Positions 44,128-52,744 of a stretch of 64,000 bases of DNA are shown here, one piece after another. The notes beneath the pieces are model-generated. The model saw only the letters and a list, made by a program, of their open reading frames with translations, ran no database searches and was not told the DNA's origin. Each line of letters opens with the position of its first letter. The stretch's first letter is position 1. The translations under genes were made by a program, and so were the position numbers. The DNA comes from Bacteroidota bacterium (GTDB lineage: Bacteria > Bacteroidota > Bacteroidia > Bacteroidales > Paludibacteraceae). The DNA lies in NCBI GenBank assembly GCA_017860295.1, contig JAFNAS010000012.1, positions 1 to 64,000 of the forward strand, written 5' to 3'.

Positions 44128-44208
44128 GTCGTCTTTCATCCTTCAAACAAATAGCATTTACAACCAATCTAATACAATCCAATGAGCAAAGTTTGTTGTC
44201 TTTACCCC
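44128..44208 (-). CRISPR. Decayed CRISPR unit outside the main array
   Basis: A 37-nt degenerate repeat (44128-44164, GTCGTCTTTCATCC... ending GCATTTACAAC), a 30-nt spacer (44165-44194) and the first 14 nt of another repeat (GTTGTCTTTACCCC, 44195-44208) that is cut off by repeat copy 3. Spacer length and repeat ends match the array at 45270-46863, about 1.1 kb away. Confidence 0.8.
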
Positions 44209-44345
44209 CACTGACGATCTATGATGTCAGTACTGTAAGCCTGCAGGGGCTTTCGTCTGCTCTCTTCAATTTTTCGGACTAATTAGCTTACCTCGTTTCT
44301 CAAAATACTTGCCAATCATTCTGTTTTCACAGTCCTAAAGTCCTT
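44201..44345. repeat. Palindromic repeat family, copy 3
   Basis: Starts inside a CRISPR repeat (TTTACCCCC), carries the ACTGAC...GTCAGT insert, and shares 44246-44345 without mismatch with copy 1. Confidence 0.85.
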
Positions 44346-44453
44346 GTCTGCTATACTAGCGTTCAAGAGGCCGTTCTGCTCGGGTACAGGTCGGAAGATC
44401 TGCGCCATCGGGGAGATGTTGATCGAACGGTTTAATTCACAGATAATCAATGG

Positions 44454-45023
44454 TTATATCGACGGAACTGGAGCCGGTCGTATTAACTCACTTTCCCAGT
44501 TTTTCTTTGATAAATATGAGAAATGTTCCGTTCTGATATCATTCAGCATTGGACATGGTTTGTTTGTCTCTGTGTGGTGGTAAATAAAACCACACTTCTC
44601 CTGGACTCTTTTTGATTTTTCATTTCCGTCGTAATACCCACACCACATCGCAGTGCAACCAAGTTCTTCAAAAGCATATTTCTGCATTCGACGTACAGCT
44701 TCCGGTATCAAACCACGACCCCAGAATGGCACGCCAATCCAGTAGCCGATTTCAAGTTCGTTCGGTTTGACCTTTGTGTGTGATTGCATGGGCAAAATAA
44801 GACCAATGCTACCGATTGCCCTGTTGTTATCTCGTAAACAAACGGCATAAGTTTCGGGTGCTGATAATATATCCCGGATGATTTCTCGGCTATTTTCCAA
44901 GCTGGTATGGGATGGCCATCCAGCAATCGGTCCCACCGCCGGATCTTTTGCATATTCATATAAATCTTTTGCATCAGATTCCTGCCAAGGGCGAAGAATC
45001 AATCTTTCCGTATATAGTTTCAT
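44454..45023 (-). CDS. GNAT acetyltransferase, RimJ/RimL type
   Basis: A 189-aa GNAT: the family start LYTERLILRPWQESDAKDLY, the strand ELEIGYWIGVPFWGRGLIPE with the acetyl-CoA loop, and GCTAMWCGYYDGNEKSKRVQ. RimJ/RimL relatives acetylate ribosomal proteins or small amines. Flanked by repeats and the CRISPR array, it looks like an accessory gene. Confidence 0.87.
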   Translation of the reverse strand: MKLYTERLILRPWQESDAKDLYEYAKDPAVGPIAGWPSHTSLENSREIIRDILSAPETYAVCLRDNNRAIGSIGLILPMQSHTKVKPNELEIGYWIGVPFWGRGLIPEAVRRMQKYAFEELGCTAMWCGYYDGNEKSKRVQEKCGFIYHHTETNKPCPMLNDIRTEHFSYLSKKNWESELIRPAPVPSI

Positions 45024-45269
45024 TCATTCATTTCTTTTTCAAAGTTATCTATTTTGCATCCCCCACTGCTTACCTCTTTTGTGTTAAGTTTACTTGTGGG
45101 TTAGTCTACGTTTAGGTGATAGCCCAAACTTCGACTTGAAATCACAATGGTTTTCAATCACAATTAATTATAAGCGAAGCTAATCAGTTGCAAACTGACT
45201 CTATTTGCAGTCCAAGATACCCCTGTGCTCAATCTTGAACTAGCTAATCTGATATGCTTGCGCCATTAG
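45024..45269. other. Gap between the acetyltransferase and the CRISPR array
   Basis: No gene, repeat or promoter recognised. The array's oldest end begins abruptly at 45270. Confidence 0.5.
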
Positions 45270-46863
45270 GGGGTCTTTACTCCACTAACTAGGAGCATTT
45301 ACAACAATATACTCGAGAAAATATATGCCTATGGGGTTGTCTTTACCCTCCTAACTAAGGGCATTCACAATTTATCTCCTATTATTATGGCAGAATCAAT
45401 GTTGTCTTTACCCCACAAACTAGGAGCATTCACAACGAAGCTGAACATAGAAAGAACAAACAACTTGTTGTCTTCACCCTCCAAACAAAGAGCTTTCACA
45501 ACGCTGTGTAATTTGACAAAAACTATCTAAATGTTGTCTTTACCCCACTAACTAGGAGCAATCATAACTTGCTAAAAAAGAATAGAAACCCTTAAACAGT
45601 CGTCTTTACTCCACTAACTAGGAGCAATCACAACAATATACTCGAGAACATATATGCCTATGGGGTTGTCTTTACCCTCCTAACTAAGGGCATTTACAAT
45701 TTATCTCCTATCATTATGGCAGAATCAATGTTGTCTTTACTCCACAAGCTAGGAGCATTCACAACTACAACAAACAAAGTTACAAAGAAAATGGAGTTGT
45801 CTTTACCCTCCAAACAAAGAGCATTTACAACGATAGCACATATTTAATCAAGAAATAACATGTTGTCTTTACTCCACAAACTAAGAGCAATCACAACTTT
45901 TTCACGCTACTCACGGTTGTTCAAGCAGTTGTCTTCACTCTCCAAACTAAGAGCAATCACAACCCGAAAACAAAAAGATAGTTGGAATAGAGAGTTGTCT
46001 TTACTCCACAAACTAAGAGCATTCACAACTTCAAAGCGGACTGGTACTTAAACGAAATAGTTGTCTTTACTCCACAAACTAAGAGCATTCACAACCTCTA
46101 TTATGATATTACCAACAGAGAAAAAGTCGTTTTTACCCCAAACCCCTGCAGGGGCTTAAATCTGCTCTTGGAAATTATTCTGTCTAATTAGCTTACCTCG
46201 TTTCTCAAAATAGTTGCAAATCTTCCTGTTCTCACAGTCCCAAAGTCCCCTTAAGGGGATATAGGGGTAGATGAGAAAACCTTTCATAACACCAGCAATG
46301 TTGTCTTTACCCTCCAAACCAAGAGCATTCACAACCTTTTCCCGACAACCTCGACGTTTATCATAGTTGTCTTTCCTCCCCAAACTAAGAGCAATCACAA
46401 CAAAGTTGCCGAATGGATTAACTCGAAAGAGGTTGTCTTTACTCCACAAACTAAGAGCATTCACAACCTATCGTGTTGAACCTACTTAACGCCATCAGTT
46501 GTCTTTACTCCACAAACTAAGAGCATTCACAACGAGGAATTCCCGATCGTCTGTTTGCGGCAAGTTGTCTTTACTCCACAAACTAAGAGCATTCACAACG
46601 AAATCACAAAACTCTACCGCCGAAGATATGTTGTCTTTACTCCACAAACTAAGAGCATTCACAACGCATGAAAGAAACTAAGCAACAATGGTACGGTTGT
46701 CTTTACTCCACAAACTAAGAGCATTCACAACTATCTGCTCAATCACACCAAGGATAGACTAGTTGTCTTTACTCCACAAACTAAGAGCATTCACAACTCT
46801 GGATAATTTTCTAATGTTTGTTTAGTGGTTGTCTTTACTCCACAAACTAAGAGCATTCACAAC
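45270..46863 (-). CRISPR. Type VI-B CRISPR array, 22 intact repeats plus one interrupted
   Basis: Repeats are 36 nt, spacers 30 nt (two are 29). In the RNA sense (minus strand) the repeat starts GTTGTGAATGCTC and ends AGTAAAGACAAC; its ends pair (GTTGT/ACAAC) and an inner stem TGCTC/GAGTA forms, as in other Cas13b repeats. Repeat starts on the + strand: 45270, 45336, 45401, 45467, 45533, 45599, 45665, 45730, 45796, 45862, 45928, 45994, 46060, [46126 interrupted], 46300, 46366, 46432, 46498, 46564, 46630, 46696, 46762, 46828. The seven repeats nearest cas13b are identical; those at the low-coordinate end are degenerate, so new spacers enter at the cas13b end. 45270-45400 and 45599-45729 are a duplicated block. 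Confidence 0.97.
46134..46273. repeat. Palindromic repeat family, copy 4, inserted in the CRISPR array
   Basis: Interrupts the repeat at 46126. It holds two perfect 12-bp palindromes, CCCCTGCAGGGG and CCCCTTAAGGGG, at either end of a unique core, and lacks the 30-nt insert of copies 2, 3 and 5. It is followed by ACCTTTCATAAC, 9 nt, and the next CRISPR repeat. Confidence 0.88.
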
Positions 46864-46930
46864 GTGGCACGTGAAAGCAATTGTTTTAGTGGAGTATATA
46901 AAGGTTTCTGCGTTTCAAAAATGCTGTTGT
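46864..46930 (-). promoter_or_regulatory. Putative CRISPR leader
   Basis: The 67 bp between the cas13b stop and the first, best-conserved repeat. No separate promoter box is clear, so the array may be read from the cas13b transcript. An 8-nt match to the repeat in inverse orientation (46888-46895) may be chance. Confidence 0.5.
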
Positions 46931-49900
46931 TTATCCGATCTTTCCAATAATTGTCTCGATTTTTTGTTTGTAAGCCCCGGCAATGGTCGATGCAATGTTT
47001 TTTACCGGCACAACCTCCGTACCGTTGAGAGCAACGGCAATATGCGGAACCTGGTTGTGCGAAAAACTATTACGCAGCATGTTCAGGTAGGAGCTTTCCG
47101 GTTGGGTAATTATCCCTTTATTGAGTAACCATTGCAGATAGGGCTTGTGTTGCATACGACCCTGCTTTGCTTCACCCTGCTCGTCGGTAAAGAGAGTAAT
47201 CACTCCCTCGCGGTCTTGGTCGATAATTGCCTTTTCGAGTCTGAACACTGCGTCGAACACCGTGAGCCGCGCCTTATTGTAATCCATCAATTCGTAGCGT
47301 AGGGTATCGGCATCTATTGTTGCATTGGGCAGATAGGCTACCAGTTCGGGCATCCGTCGGTCGTGGGCAAAGCGGTTGAGATCGTTGCTGTTTTTCAGCT
47401 GCATAATGCCGGTTACCGTCACTTTTATTTTCGGTTTTGGCTCATCTTTCGGCAGTTTCTCTCCCTGCGCGTTGTAATTGGATATATAGGGAAATTCCTT
47501 TTTAATTTCGCGAGGCCTCGTCAGTTCTTCCGAAACCGTTTTCAGTTTCAGGGTTTCCCTTCCCGGAGTGAGTTGTTCGGCCATCAGCAACAAAATGCGG
47601 TCTTGCTCGCCAAGGAGGCGTATCTCCCTCTCGGTGTCGTACAGCGTATGTTTGAAAACCTTCTCCACCTTTTGCTTTTGTATCAGAGGCAATTGTTTGT
47701 TGTGCCGTCTGGCAATGTTTCGTTCGGCACTTAATCTATTATATGCTTCTTCAACCGCATCGGCATAGCACGAAGTCAGCCGGGGCTGTGCACCGGGCAT
47801 AAAGCAGACAGCCTCTTCTTTGATGACGTAATGACGAGCTCCGTTGTAGAAGGGTTGCGTTTCATCTTCACGCAGGCTCCACCACTGCTTCAGCAATTCG
47901 TTGTATTTGGCTGTATCTGCAAATGTTTGTCCGTTTTCTTGCATTTGTCCTTTCATCAGTTCGCACAGACGGGCATCAAACAGGTCGGTGGGCAAATCGA
48001 TGGGGCGTTTACGGTCGCCTTCCTGTTTTCCATGATTGATAGTGTGAAGCCACTCTTCGAGTGTTGAAGTCTCTTTTTCCCATTGCCGTATAGTATAGGG
48101 AATGTCATTCCTATTGTTGGGTATTCTATAAATCGTGTCATCTTTTCCGTTTTTCTCGTTTTTTTGTTTTTCTTCAAAGACCCGAATTATCCATGCGATG
48201 TTTTTGAATCTTTTATCTCCATTGCTTTTGTACCCATTCTCTATCATTTTCTCAACCTTTTCCATCAGATAGAGTTTGTAAAACTCCGATGTTTTACGGA
48301 TGCTTTCGAGATTCAGATTCTTCAGGAAGGGATGGCCGTCAGGTGCATTGAGATTAAGCTCGCGTACCAAACCGATAAACTGTCGCTTTTTCTCGGCATC
48401 GGCATAAAAGGCGAGGCACTCCTGCATTTTATCGTAATAGATGGAGGTTATTTTCTGCTTCTTTGTCTTATCTATCATCATATCCACTATGTCGCGGGCA
48501 AGGAAGGTGGCCATTTCGCCCACCTTCGGAATGCGTATCGACGGATCTTTCCGGTGTTTTTCGAGTTGCTTCAGTCGTTTCAATCCGTCGCGTTTCATTA
48601 GTAAAATGCGCTCCTTTATCGAACGGGCATCGTGTACCTCTTCAATGTTGAGCCAGTAATTGAGTATGCGTTCTGGCACCTGTTTCCAGTTCAATCCGTA
48701 AGGAGCCAATAGTTCATCCAATAGTTTCTTTCTGTCTCTTGGTGCATAGGCGAACATCTTTTTCTTTGTTATATAAGCCCTGCTTTTTTTAGTGTCGCAC
48801 TGTTTCTGAAATGGTTTCCAGTCGGGTAACTTCCATTTGATGCTTTCAATAAATTCAAGATTAAAGAGCTTATTTTCCGCAGTAGAGCAAAATGCACGGA
48901 TGAGTTTTTCCGATTCTCCCGGTTGCAATTGTTCGAGTAGAATTGCTTTCGCTAATTCGTGCAGGCTGATAAAAGCATCGGGTTGGGGTTGTTTGAAGGA
49001 GTATTTTACCCGGTTCGTTTCTGCATTTTTTGTCGGCACAACATAGGGTAATTGTTCTTTCTCGGTGAAGGCAATGCCTATTTTGTTGATGTCGGCATTA
49101 TAGTGCGGTGCAAACTGTTCGAATCCGTTCGCCCGATGGTCAACATCGATGCGCTGTTCCAGCGAATCGGGGTCTGCCGTCAGGAAGTTGCTCAAACGTC
49201 CGAAGGCCCTGGTATTCTCTACCACAGACCGGGGAATTGATTCGCCGAGCACCTGTTTGTCGTATTGTGTAAGGGTGTATTTGCCTAAATCGATCTGAAA
49301 CCGGATGCCGGGCCAAAGCTCCTGTTCGTCGATAAACCGCATGGCAAAATAGTGAAAACGGTTGCTGTGGCGCACACGGATTGTCAGTTGTTCGATATAC
49401 TCTTTGTACTCAATCTCATCGAGTAACTTTTCCCGCTCTTCGTCGTTGAAACTGTTTGCCAACATGTTTTCAATACCGCTTTCGGATAATTCCGGGCGGA
49501 ACTCTTTTTTCACTTCTTCGCTCAATACATTGTAGAGCTTTTTGGGACATTTGTTCAGTTCGTTCAGTATATCGAACAACAGCGCCTGAATCGGATTATC
49601 GGAAATCAGTTTATCGTGAGGCAAACGTACACAGTAGGCCATCAGCACTTCGCGCGTGGCAATAAACGATTTGAATTGCGTCCCCTTTAACCCCTGCACC
49701 TTGCCGATAAACTGAAACGCATTTTCGCGGTCGAGAAACAAAGCTGTAAAAAACACCAGCCCTTCGGTGGTAATCGTATTTTCATCTTCCACCAGCTCTT
49801 TGCCTGCTACTAAGCTATAATCATCTTCAGCCAGTACATCCTTGAACCGCACTTTACTGTATTCGATCGCACGGGCAAAACTCGCTTTTAAAAACGTTGC

Positions 49901-50347
49901 CGTTTCGGACGAAACAGTCAGTTTGCGGCACTCCTGTTTGTCGGTAGCATAAAAATGGGTATAATCGTTCCGAAACTCCTGCATATCTTTGAAAAGTGCT
50001 TTCAGCGTTTTCGCCATAGTTTTTATATCTTTTCCTTCAGCTTGTCCGCTTTTCTGTTCTTCATTAGGCAGTCGTGCAGCATCAAACTGTTTGATAACCG
50101 GCATCAGGCGAATAAGGCGCTCGAACAGCTTATTATCATTCCGGTTCTTTTGACTGGGTATACAAATAAAGCCATTTTGGATAAGTTCGTCATCCCTCAG
50201 TTCCGTTTGTTGAAACTCTTTTGCCAGATAGTTGTTGATGCTGAAAATATTCAGGCGGGCAAGGTTCAGGTAGGCTCCGAAGTACTGTGGATCGTCGGCT
50301 AATGTCCGCCGACGGTTTTCAAATAATTCATTTTCTTGTGTTTCCAT
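46931..50347 (-). CDS. cas13b: CRISPR effector RNase Cas13b (type VI-B)
   Basis: RNA-guided RNase that processes crRNA and, on target RNA binding, cuts target and bystander RNA. The 1138-aa length is typical. The two HEPN active sites lie near the ends, as in Cas13b and unlike Cas13a: R126-NDYT-H131 (EFRNDYTHFY) and R1092-NSFS-H1097 (LRNSFSHNQ). The middle is the helical/lid region that binds the repeat. The small membrane-protein gene ends 5 nt upstream and the array follows 67 nt downstream, all on one strand. No other Cas gene is in the window. The gene looks intact and free of internal stops. Confidence 0.97.
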   Translation of the reverse strand: METQENELFENRRRTLADDPQYFGAYLNLARLNIFSINNYLAKEFQQTELRDDELIQNGFICIPSQKNRNDNKLFERLIRLMPVIKQFDAARLPNEEQKSGQAEGKDIKTMAKTLKALFKDMQEFRNDYTHFYATDKQECRKLTVSSETATFLKASFARAIEYSKVRFKDVLAEDDYSLVAGKELVEDENTITTEGLVFFTALFLDRENAFQFIGKVQGLKGTQFKSFIATREVLMAYCVRLPHDKLISDNPIQALLFDILNELNKCPKKLYNVLSEEVKKEFRPELSESGIENMLANSFNDEEREKLLDEIEYKEYIEQLTIRVRHSNRFHYFAMRFIDEQELWPGIRFQIDLGKYTLTQYDKQVLGESIPRSVVENTRAFGRLSNFLTADPDSLEQRIDVDHRANGFEQFAPHYNADINKIGIAFTEKEQLPYVVPTKNAETNRVKYSFKQPQPDAFISLHELAKAILLEQLQPGESEKLIRAFCSTAENKLFNLEFIESIKWKLPDWKPFQKQCDTKKSRAYITKKKMFAYAPRDRKKLLDELLAPYGLNWKQVPERILNYWLNIEEVHDARSIKERILLMKRDGLKRLKQLEKHRKDPSIRIPKVGEMATFLARDIVDMMIDKTKKQKITSIYYDKMQECLAFYADAEKKRQFIGLVRELNLNAPDGHPFLKNLNLESIRKTSEFYKLYLMEKVEKMIENGYKSNGDKRFKNIAWIIRVFEEKQKNEKNGKDDTIYRIPNNRNDIPYTIRQWEKETSTLEEWLHTINHGKQEGDRKRPIDLPTDLFDARLCELMKGQMQENGQTFADTAKYNELLKQWWSLREDETQPFYNGARHYVIKEEAVCFMPGAQPRLTSCYADAVEEAYNRLSAERNIARRHNKQLPLIQKQKVEKVFKHTLYDTEREIRLLGEQDRILLLMAEQLTPGRETLKLKTVSEELTRPREIKKEFPYISNYNAQGEKLPKDEPKPKIKVTVTGIMQLKNSNDLNRFAHDRRMPELVAYLPNATIDADTLRYELMDYNKARLTVFDAVFRLEKAIIDQDREGVITLFTDEQGEAKQGRMQHKPYLQWLLNKGIITQPESSYLNMLRNSFSHNQVPHIAVALNGTEVVPVKNIASTIAGAYKQKIETIIGKIG

Positions 50348-50352
50348 GTTAT

Positions 50353-51069
50353 TTAATTTTTTGAGTTAAGATGCGCGTAGAAATACCACTGCATTTTCCA
50401 TACCATTCGTTGCCGGTACCAGCGGGCAACAAATACCGAACCGAAAAGCAACAGCAGTAGTGCCAGAGTGGTATATCCGAGTTTTGCTCCGTCGGGTAGG
50501 GCTATGTGCAAAATAGCGACGAAATGGAGCAAATAGAGCAGTATGCCTGCCGCCACCGATAGCAGGGAGGCAATAAAGATGGACCGAAAGAAAAAATAGA
50601 AACTCTGAAATGCTTTCGCCGTATCGAGCTTTCCGCAATAGTCGAGTTCGTAGTACATTCGGTCGTAAAACTCATCCTGCAGCTGCCCCATCTCTGTTTG
50701 TTCCTGTTCCGGCAAGGCATCGTAAACGGATTTGTTTGTAAAAATTGCTTTGCCATACCAGTCTGCGGCTCTACGGTTCAGTGTCTCGATCACCGCCTCC
50801 GGCAGGGGATGCCGGTTGAAGAGTTGCACAACCGGTAGGTAGAGTCCGCAGATGCGGTATACCCATTTGCAATGCGATGTAAGCCAAAACCCGATGACAT
50901 AAATTAAAGCTCCGAACAATACGGAGAATACTACCGTCAGCTCCCACTCTCCACTCAGGTCGAAGCAGTCGGCACAGTCGAATAGACTCAATAGGGCATT
51001 GAGCATAAACACAAAGACTACTCCCGGAAAAAGCACCGAAAGCAGATCGTAAAAAGAAAATTTTTCCAT
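50353..51069 (-). CDS. Csx27-like membrane accessory protein of type VI-B
   Basis: A 238-aa membrane protein with four predicted helices (about 8-28, 46-66, 160-182, 192-215) and a soluble stretch between helices 2 and 3 (about 70-155). It starts FSFYDLLSVLFPG. There is no R-x4-H motif, which argues against Csx28 and for the Csx27 type, the accessory protein of VI-B1 loci reported to dampen Cas13b interference. The identification rests on position (5 nt before cas13b), size and topology, not on a family motif. It is clearly in the cas13b operon. Confidence 0.7.
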   Translation of the reverse strand: MEKFSFYDLLSVLFPGVVFVFMLNALLSLFDCADCFDLSGEWELTVVFSVLFGALIYVIGFWLTSHCKWVYRICGLYLPVVQLFNRHPLPEAVIETLNRRAADWYGKAIFTNKSVYDALPEQEQTEMGQLQDEFYDRMYYELDYCGKLDTAKAFQSFYFFFRSIFIASLLSVAAGILLYLLHFVAILHIALPDGAKLGYTTLALLLLLFGSVFVARWYRQRMVWKMQWYFYAHLNSKN

Positions 51070-51141
51070 ACTCTTATTTTTAGCAGTTATACCGATTGAT
51101 CCGTTTTTTATGCTGCCTCCGTACTTTTCATTCGCCTATGG

Positions 51142-51912
51142 TTACAGCACCCCCAATAGCTGCATGGTGGTATACACCGTGTCTATGTTGCAGGTATTGC
51201 ATTTGCGCAGGATGTTTTTGCGGTGGGTGCCCACGGTATGGATGCTCAGAAAGAGCTGTTTGGCTATCTCGTTCGAGGTATATCCCTTTCCGGCCAGTTC
51301 CACCACCTCCAGTTCGCGTTTGGTCAGCTCTATTTTTCGGCTGGTGCAGGCTTTCCCGGGCTCTAAACAATACATCTCTTTGATGCGCTTGTTGCAGAGC
51401 ATAGGTGTCCCGCTCACACTTTCCGATTTTTCTTCCAGTACATCCACGGCTATTAGTAGTAGCCAGAGTTCGCCTTTGCGCCCCGCTGTATGTTCCAGTA
51501 TGCGCCGCAGCACCAGCCGGTAGCCTCCCTTCCGTTTGCGCATTCGTACCGGAGTTACCAGAAAATAGTCGGCACGCGCTTCAGGCGGCATGCTTCCCAC
51601 CAGCCGGTAGGCCTCATGTTCGGCATGATACACACCGGGTAAATCGTCGGGATGAACTCCCTGATGAAAGACCGAAGGAGCATCCGTTCGGTCATCCTCG
51701 CCGGCACTGTCGCTCAACAACCGCGCATAATGGGTATTCATGTAGACATATTGCCGCGTGTTCAGATCGAAAATCGAAAACATGGTCACTCCGACTTCTG
51801 AAAACCGCGCTATCTGCTGGCTGTGTTTGTTGAGTTGGGAGGTGTTATGGGCGGCATCGCAATTACGATTATTTGCCGGCAACAGGTCGTGATTGTCCGA
51901 ATGATTACGCAT
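51142..51912 (-). CDS. PAS-LuxR transcription regulator
   Basis: A 256-aa regulator. A PAS-like sensor (about residues 35-150, VGVTMFSIFDLNTRQYVYMN then HPDDLPGVYHAEHEAYRLV and the strands up to WLLLIAVDVLEE) is joined to a LuxR-type HTH (LTKRELEVVELAGKGYTSNE, LFLSIHTVGTHRKNILRK). No receiver domain is present, so it probably senses a ligand directly. It lies 72 nt upstream of the csx27-like gene on the same strand and may be co-transcribed with or control the CRISPR locus. ATG 51912 (MRNHSDNHD) is chosen; the frame is open to 51936. Confidence 0.85.
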   Translation of the reverse strand: MRNHSDNHDLLPANNRNCDAAHNTSQLNKHSQQIARFSEVGVTMFSIFDLNTRQYVYMNTHYARLLSDSAGEDDRTDAPSVFHQGVHPDDLPGVYHAEHEAYRLVGSMPPEARADYFLVTPVRMRKRKGGYRLVLRRILEHTAGRKGELWLLLIAVDVLEEKSESVSGTPMLCNKRIKEMYCLEPGKACTSRKIELTKRELEVVELAGKGYTSNEIAKQLFLSIHTVGTHRKNILRKCNTCNIDTVYTTMQLLGVL

Positions 51913-52368
51913 ATAATCTGGTTTTTTGATTAACAAACATTTTGTGCGTAAAGATAAATAATTTTATATTTAATATGAAAGTATGGAGTATTTTATACTA
52001 TAACAAAATTCGTTTTTTTTGCCATTTCGAACTCTCATGTACCCGGGTTAGAATAAAATTATTTGTTTATAGTGTTGTATATTAATAGTATAATTCAATT
52101 TTGTTTGGATGGACGTTCTGTGCAACGTGACCGGTAAAATACCCTGATAAGGGGATTGACAAACGAAATTCAATTTATTTATTTTGTCTCGACAACACGA
52201 TCATTGAATTTTTTGATAAGATTCATTCGGATAACAAGGTGGTATTTTTAATTAGAAGAATGAAACAGCCGTTGAGATGAACCATCAAACGAATCGGGGC
52301 GAATGCAGTTGTCGATGGCTCTCTCGTCAATCGATACGACACTATTGCCCGGCGATCTAAAAGGATCA

Positions 52369-52633
52369 TTTGACGGATCGAAGCGATCATTCATCGATTC
52401 AAATGAATCGTTCATTGAAATCGATGCGTCATCCATTGAAATCGATGGGACGTTCATTGAAATCGATGCGTCATTCATTGAAATCAATCGGTCGTTCATT
52501 GAAATCGATGGCTCATCCATCGAAATCGATCGGACGCTCATTGAAATCGATCGGTCGTTCATTGAAATCGATCGGACATTCATTGAAATCAATCGGTCGT
52601 TCATTGAAATCGATGGTTCATTCATTTGAATCG
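52369..52633. repeat. 21-bp tandem repeat (minisatellite), about 12 units
   Basis: Unit of the form ATCGATCGGTCGTTCATTGAA with small changes, repeated without gaps. Since 21 is a multiple of 3, both strands stay open: + reads a heptad (SFIEIDR), - reads SISMNDR. It lies in the 0.83-kb gap between divergent genes, about 110 bp before the next gene. No coding start is convincing, so I treat it as repeat DNA. The rest of the gap (51913-52368, 52634-52744) is AT-rich and holds nothing else I can name. Confidence 0.85.
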
Positions 52634-52744
52634 CAAATTGTCTCCGAAAGTTTACCTCTATGTAATGCAATTATCATGTAAACAGAATGCTATATAAATT
52701 AACGAGATTCGGAATCTCAATGTTGAATCTAAAAACAAGTGATT

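Noticed and set aside
44344-44583. A 79-codon frame between repeat copy 3 and the RimJ-like gene
   Set aside because: It runs antisense into the acetyltransferase gene and matches no family. It may contain a decayed transposon piece, but I cannot support that.
45860-46681. Short open frames within the CRISPR array with repeated HKLRAFTT-like peptides
   Set aside because: They are translations of the repeat-spacer units in one frame, not genes.
46882-46898. Anti-repeat (tracr-like) match in the leader
   Set aside because: Only 8 nt (GTGGAGTA) match the repeat in inverse sense; this is expected by chance and Cas13b needs no tracrRNA.
50353-51069. Csx28 identity for the membrane protein before cas13b
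   Set aside because: No R-x4-H HEPN motif is present and the topology has four helices; Csx27-like is the better label.
52248-52670. Heptad-repeat protein genes on either strand of the 21-bp repeat
   Set aside because: Both frames are open only because the unit is a multiple of 3 without stops; there are no ribosome sites or conserved flanks.
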